Shown here: positions 5,584-8,419 of the stretch, one piece after another
How positions within the stretch are numbered: position 1 is the stretch's first letter
Layout of the letters: each line of letters opens with the position of its first letter
Origin: an uncultured Faecalibacterium sp.
GTDB taxonomy: Bacteria > Bacillota > Clostridia > Oscillospirales > Ruminococcaceae
Reading direction: 5' to 3'
DNA length: 8,419 nt
Assembly: GCA_934525735.1 (NCBI GenBank)
Contig: CAKSZM010000075.1
Location: forward strand, 1 to 8,419
The notes under the pieces: model-generated
Databases searched by the model: none
Told to the model about the DNA's origin: nothing
The model's input: only the letters and a program-made list of their open reading frames with translations
Program-made: the position numbers and the translations under genes

Positions 5584-6312
5584 TCAGATCAGGCTCAGGG
5601 CCTCCTCATCGCCCACGAGGATGAAGTCCGGGTGCATCTGCAGGATGCTGGCGGGCACTTCGGGCGTGACCGGACCGAAGAACGCCTTCTTGATGATCTC
5701 GGCCTTGCCGACACCGTTGGCCACCATCAGCACCTTGCGGGCCTGCATGATGGTCTTGATGCCCATGGTGTAAGCCTGCTTGGGCACCAGGTCTTCGTTG
5801 CCATCAAAGAAACGCTTGTTGGCCTCAATGGTCTCCTTGGTCAGGTCCACGCAGTGGGTCTCCAGCTCAAAGGCCTCGCCCGGCTCGTTGAAGCCGATGT
5901 GGCCGTCGTGGCCGATGCCCAGCAGCTGCAGGTCGATGCCACCCACGCTGTGGATGATGGCATTGTACTTTGCGCAGGCGTCTGCCGCGTCGGGGTTGGT
6001 GCCGTCCGGCAGGTTGATCTTTGCCGGGTCGATGTTCACCTTGTCGAACAGATTCTTGTGCATGAAGCTCCAGTAGCTTTCCGGGTGCTCCTTGGGCAGG
6101 CCGCGGTACTCGTCCAGGTTGACGGTGGTGACTTCGGAGAAGTCGATGTCGCCCTTGTTGTACCAGTCCACCAGCTGAGCATAGGTGCCGACGGGGGTGC
6201 CGCCGGTGGCCAGACCCAGCACGCAGTTGGGCTTCATGATGACCTGTGCCGAAATGATATTGGCTGCCTTGCGGGACATATCCGCGTAATCCTTTGCACG
6301 AATGATCTTCAT
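5584..6312 (-). CDS. nagB: Glucosamine-6-phosphate deaminase
   Basis: NagB converts glucosamine 6-phosphate to fructose 6-phosphate and ammonia, feeding amino sugars (from mucin, chitin or cell wall) into glycolysis. The protein has 242 residues, the normal length of the short Firmicute form that lacks the C-terminal allosteric tail of the Escherichia coli enzyme. LGLATGGTPVGTY at 32-44 binds phosphate. NLDEY (65-69) and LGIGHDGHIGFNEP (131-144) carry Asp67, Asp136, His138 and Glu143, which correspond to catalytic residues Asp72, Asp141, His143 and Glu148 of the E. coli enzyme. The start is ATG at 6312, with AGAGGA (6326-6321) eight bases upstream. The frame stays open further upstream, but that stretch lacks family similarity and crosses the promoter. 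nagA is not adjacent. The gene stands alone with its own promoter and terminator. Confidence 0.97.
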   Translation of the reverse strand: MKIIRAKDYADMSRKAANIISAQVIMKPNCVLGLATGGTPVGTYAQLVDWYNKGDIDFSEVTTVNLDEYRGLPKEHPESYWSFMHKNLFDKVNIDPAKINLPDGTNPDAADACAKYNAIIHSVGGIDLQLLGIGHDGHIGFNEPGEAFELETHCVDLTKETIEANKRFFDGNEDLVPKQAYTMGIKTIMQARKVLMVANGVGKAEIIKKAFFGPVTPEVPASILQMHPDFILVGDEEALSLI

Positions 6313-6345
6313 CGTAAATGTCCTCTCTTCCCTATTGTTTTTGCA

Positions 6346-6375
6346 GGCCGTGCACGCGGAAACACCGTACCGGCC
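6346..6375 (-). promoter_or_regulatory. Hairpin near the 5' end of the nagB leader
   Basis: GGCCG (6346-6350) pairs with CGGCC (6371-6375), and CGG/CCG (6357-6359 and 6365-6367) can pair inside. It would form just after the predicted transcription start (about 6382). It is short and interrupted, so it may only protect the mRNA end. No known riboswitch such as glmS is recognisable. Confidence 0.35.
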
Positions 6376-6388
6376 CATTCCTGCTTTC

Positions 6389-6397
6389 AGTCTACCA
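6389..6397 (-). promoter_or_regulatory. Extended -10 promoter of nagB
   Basis: The minus strand reads TGG then TAGACT, a TGn-extended -10 element at 6397-6389. The -35 region at 17-base spacing is TGGCTT, a weak match, as is usual for extended -10 promoters. Initiation is expected near 6382, giving a leader of about 70 bases. Confidence 0.5.
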
Positions 6398-6500
6398 CAT
6401 TTGCGCCCGGAAAGCCAGAAAACGACAGATTTTTTCGTACTATCCGTCATTTTTCGGCAGATTGGCAGGATAAAGCCTGCATTTTATCGTTTCTTTGCAC

Positions 6501-6547
6501 AAAAAGCCAGCGCCGACCCGAAAATTTCTTTCGGAGCAGGCACTGGC
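6501..6547 (-). terminator. Intrinsic terminator of the serine transport and dehydratase unit
   Basis: GCCAGCGCC (6506-6514) pairs with GGCACTGGC (6539-6547) with one G-U pair in the RNA, and an inner CCGAAA/TTTCGG stem extends it. On the minus strand it is followed by five T (6505-6501). It begins 21 bases past the sdaAA stop codon. Confidence 0.88.
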
Positions 6548-6568
6548 CTTTGGAAAGTTATTTTCCGC

Positions 6569-7444
6569 TCAGCTGCACAGCCCGCAGGCAGCGCAGGCAG
6601 CTGGGGTGGTGGCGCAGCCGCCGAGGGCGGTCTCCCGCAGCTCGGCCGGCAGGCGTTTGCCCACCGCATACATGGCGTCCAGCATCTGATCAAAGGGGAT
6701 CAGCTGGCGGATGCCGCTCAGGGACATCTCCGCCGCGATCAGGGCGTTGGCCACGCCGGCGGCGTTGCGGTTCTGGCAGGGGTACTCCACCAGACCGCCC
6801 ACCGGGTCGCACACGAGACCCAGCATGTTCATCAGCACGGTGGAAGCAGCATCCAGGCACTGTTCCGGCGTGCCGCCCATCAGCTCCACCGCCGCAGAGG
6901 CTGCCATGGCGGACGCAATGCCGATCTCGGCCTGACAGCCGCCCACGGCACCGGCCACGGTGGCGTTGCGCATGGCGAGGTAGCCCACAGCGCCGGCGTT
7001 GAACAGAGCGTCCACGATGCGCTGGTCGGAGATGCGGTAGCACTCCTGCAGGGCCAGCATCATGCCGGGCACCACGCCGGCGGAACCCGCCGTGGGTGCC
7101 GCCACGATCAGACCCATGGAAGCGTTCACTTCCAGCACGGCCATGGCGTAGGTCATGGCCTTTTCCAGCACGTCGCCGCAGATGCTCTTTTTCTTATTAT
7201 AATGTGCTTCCAGCTTCCGGGCCTCGCCGCCGATCAGGCCGCCCATGGATTTGATGGGCTTTTTCAGCGGCTGGGTGGCGGAGGAGCGCATGATCTCCCA
7301 TGCCTTGCCCATGCGGTGGTCAACGGCATCCCGGGGCGTTTCGCCCAGAATGCACTCCCGCTGGCGCATCACTTCGGAGATGGGCAGCTGGGTCTGCTCG
7401 CACAGCTCCAGCAGTTCCTTTGCGGATTTGAAATCCATGTTCAT
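6569..7444 (-). CDS. sdaAA: L-serine dehydratase, iron-sulfur-dependent, alpha subunit
   Basis: This is the catalytic subunit that binds the [4Fe-4S] cluster; with the beta subunit it deaminates L-serine to pyruvate and ammonia in the cytoplasm. It has 291 residues, normal for the family. Cys170 (AGAVGGCQAEIG), Cys212 (GLVCDPVGG) and Cys223 (EYPCQNRN) have the same 42- and 11-residue spacing as cluster ligands Cys343, Cys385 and Cys396 of the one-chain Legionella enzyme. The C-terminus is rich in cysteine (277, 284, 287, 290), in the area where the Legionella enzyme carries a C-terminal cysteine (458) that reaches its active site. The start is ATG at 7444: AAGGAGGGA (7459-7451) lies six bases upstream and overlaps the sdaAB stop codon, which implies translational coupling. 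A second in-frame ATG two codons later fits less well. A terminator follows. Confidence 0.97.
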   Translation of the reverse strand: MNMDFKSAKELLELCEQTQLPISEVMRQRECILGETPRDAVDHRMGKAWEIMRSSATQPLKKPIKSMGGLIGGEARKLEAHYNKKKSICGDVLEKAMTYAMAVLEVNASMGLIVAAPTAGSAGVVPGMMLALQECYRISDQRIVDALFNAGAVGYLAMRNATVAGAVGGCQAEIGIASAMAASAAVELMGGTPEQCLDAASTVLMNMLGLVCDPVGGLVEYPCQNRNAAGVANALIAAEMSLSGIRQLIPFDQMLDAMYAVGKRLPAELRETALGGCATTPAACAACGLCS

Positions 7445-7457
7445 CCTTCGTCCCTCC

Positions 7458-8126
7458 TTACTGCTGCACGACCATCACGTCGTGGATGTTCGGGTTCTCC
7501 AGCAGCAGCTTGTCCACACCCTCGGGCAGGCGTTCGTCCGACTCCACGATGGTGTAGGCGGTGTGGCCCTTCTCCTCACGGAACAGCCGCATGAACGCAA
7601 TGTTCACGCCGCGGTCGCTGAGGATCTTTGTGATGTGCGCCACAACGCCGGGCTTGTCCTGCTGCACCACGATGAGGGCATTGTACTCGCCGGTAAAGTC
7701 CACGGCCACGCCGTTGATGCGCACGATGCGCACCTTGCCGCCGCCCAGCGATTCGCCCCGCACAGTCATCACCTGACCGGCGGCATTCTCCATGCGGATA
7801 TCCACCGTGTTGGGGTGCACCTCCGTCTCGGTCTCGTTGGGGGTGAAGCTGTAGGCCAGCCCCCGCTCGGTGGCAATGGCAAAGGAATCGCGGATGCGGG
7901 TGTCATCGGCGGAGAAGCCCATGATGCCGCCCAGCAGGGCGCGGTCGGTGCCGTGGCCGTGGTAGGTCTTGGCAAAGGAGCCGTAGAGGGTGAAGTCCGC
8001 ACGCTTCAGCGGCGGGGCGATCATCTTCTGTGCCAGATAGGCGATGATCTCCGCACCGGCGGTGTGGGAACTGGAAGGGCCGATCATGTTCGGGCCGAGA
8101 ACGTCAAATACACTGATAAATGCCAT
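7458..8126 (-). CDS. sdaAB: L-serine dehydratase, iron-sulfur-dependent, beta subunit
   Basis: This is the partner of the alpha subunit in the two-chain Fe-S serine dehydratase. It has 222 residues, the usual size. The N-terminal domain starts with FDVLGPNMIGPSSSHTAGA, whose GPSSSHTAG motif (16-24) is the family hallmark and helps bind the substrate carboxylate. HGHGTDRALLGGIMG (56-70) is also conserved. A C-terminal ACT domain (about 149-220, beginning ALIVVQQDKPGVVAHIT) suggests amino acid sensing or subunit contact. The start is ATG at 8126 with AGGAGT (8141-8136) nine bases upstream. Its stop codon lies inside the ribosome site of sdaAA, 13 bases before that start. A symporter gene ends 44 bases upstream, with no terminator between, so the three are probably cotranscribed. 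Confidence 0.97.
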   Translation of the reverse strand: MAFISVFDVLGPNMIGPSSSHTAGAEIIAYLAQKMIAPPLKRADFTLYGSFAKTYHGHGTDRALLGGIMGFSADDTRIRDSFAIATERGLAYSFTPNETETEVHPNTVDIRMENAAGQVMTVRGESLGGGKVRIVRINGVAVDFTGEYNALIVVQQDKPGVVAHITKILSDRGVNIAFMRLFREEKGHTAYTIVESDERLPEGVDKLLLENPNIHDVMVVQQ

Positions 8127-8170
8127 GAGATGATCACTCCTGTCAGGTCAGAAGCGCCGCGCCGGATACA

Positions 8171-8419
8171 TCAGGCGTTTGCGCTGCTCTTGTTGATGAA
8201 TTTCTGGTAGATGGTCTCCACAATGACGCCGATGGCGTTGTCGCCGGAGACGTTGCAGGCGGTGCCGAAGGAGTCCTGGGTGATGTACAGTGCCACCATG
8301 ATGGCGCAGATGGGGCCGTTGGGGTCGCCTGCCTCTGCACCGAAGATCATGTACAGGAAGGGCAGAGCGGTCATGATGGAGCCGCCGGGAGCACCGGGAG
8401 AAGCCACCATGGCAACGCC
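8171..8419 (-). CDS. Sodium:neutral amino acid (probably serine) symporter, DAACS family, C-terminal part
   Basis: This is the last 82 residues of a gene that enters from the right edge. SPGAPGGS (7-14 of the fragment) corresponds to the tip of re-entrant hairpin HP2, a hydrophobic segment follows, and DSFGTACNVSGD (49-60) is the conserved last transmembrane helix. Aligned by eye with archaeal GltPh, Asp49, Thr53, Asn56 and Asp60 match Asp394, Thr398, Asn401 and Asp405, which bind substrate and sodium. Gly52 replaces Arg397, the residue that holds the acidic side chain of aspartate, so a neutral substrate is more likely than a dicarboxylate. With sdaAB and sdaAA directly downstream, serine (or serine/threonine) uptake is the best guess. 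The full protein should be about 400 residues with eight helices. Confidence 0.88.
   Translation of the reverse strand, partial: GVAMVASPGAPGGSIMTALPFLYMIFGAEAGDPNGPICAIMVALYITQDSFGTACNVSGDNAIGVIVETIYQKFINKSSANA

Noticed and set aside
6385..6402. NagR-type operator overlapping the nagB -10 box
   Set aside because: TGGT and AGAC are present, but they overlap without the spacing and symmetry of the known palindromic site.
6313..6450. N-terminal extension of NagB by 46 residues
   Set aside because: The frame is open, but the added residues do not resemble NagB, the promoter lies in this stretch, and the ATG at 6312 has a good ribosome site.
5521..7002. Plus-strand open frame opposite nagB and sdaAA
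   Set aside because: It spans two unrelated minus-strand genes and their terminators, and gives no recognisable protein.
6302..7594. Plus-strand open frame opposite sdaAA
   Set aside because: Antisense shadow of a conserved enzyme gene, with Gly/His/Ala-rich composition.
1..8419. CRISPR arrays, insertion sequences, tRNA or rRNA genes, phage genes
   Set aside because: No regularly spaced direct repeats, transposase-like frames, terminal inverted repeats, cloverleaf with acceptor stem, or rRNA-like stretches were found.

Overview
The window is a run of seven genes, all on the minus strand. It is moderately GC-rich with AT-rich gaps between genes. The mix of genes (an Fe-S serine dehydratase in two subunits, RNase Y, lipoproteins with lipoboxes, strong AGGAGG ribosome binding sites, U-tailed hairpin terminators, SigA-type promoters) points to a high-GC gut Firmicute, most likely Faecalibacterium or a close Ruminococcaceae/Oscillospiraceae relative. 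That placement is inference from style and content, not from a search.

In order of transcription (high to low coordinates), the window opens with the end of a DAACS-family sodium symporter, followed by sdaAB and sdaAA. This is a compact unit that probably imports serine and deaminates it to pyruvate and ammonia. It closes with a terminator at 6501-6547. nagB (glucosamine-6-phosphate deaminase) follows as a single-gene unit with its own extended -10 promoter and terminator.

Next is the most unusual gene, 3701-5458: a single reading frame that joins a complete LysR-type DNA-binding and effector-binding regulator to a complete tyrosine/phosphoinositide-type phosphatase with an intact HCSAGKDRTG P-loop. 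It has its own promoter and terminator.

A strong promoter at 3593-3621 (TTGACA, 17 bases, TACTAT) then begins a transcript of about 250 bases that can fold into a long, interrupted hairpin before it reaches rny (RNase Y). This could be a 6S-like RNA or an rny leader. After rny and its terminator come a small lipoprotein of unknown function with its own promoter and terminator, a 416-base gap with a promoter placed directly against a terminator-like hairpin, and the N-terminal part of an oligopeptide-type ABC transporter binding lipoprotein with a twin-arginine-like signal.

Nearly every gene or pair is a separate transcription unit with a recognisable terminator, so the genes are neighbours rather than one pathway. 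The serine unit is the only clear operon. The main novelty candidates are the LysR-phosphatase fusion, the structured RNA upstream of rny, and the possible attenuator upstream of the peptide-binding protein.
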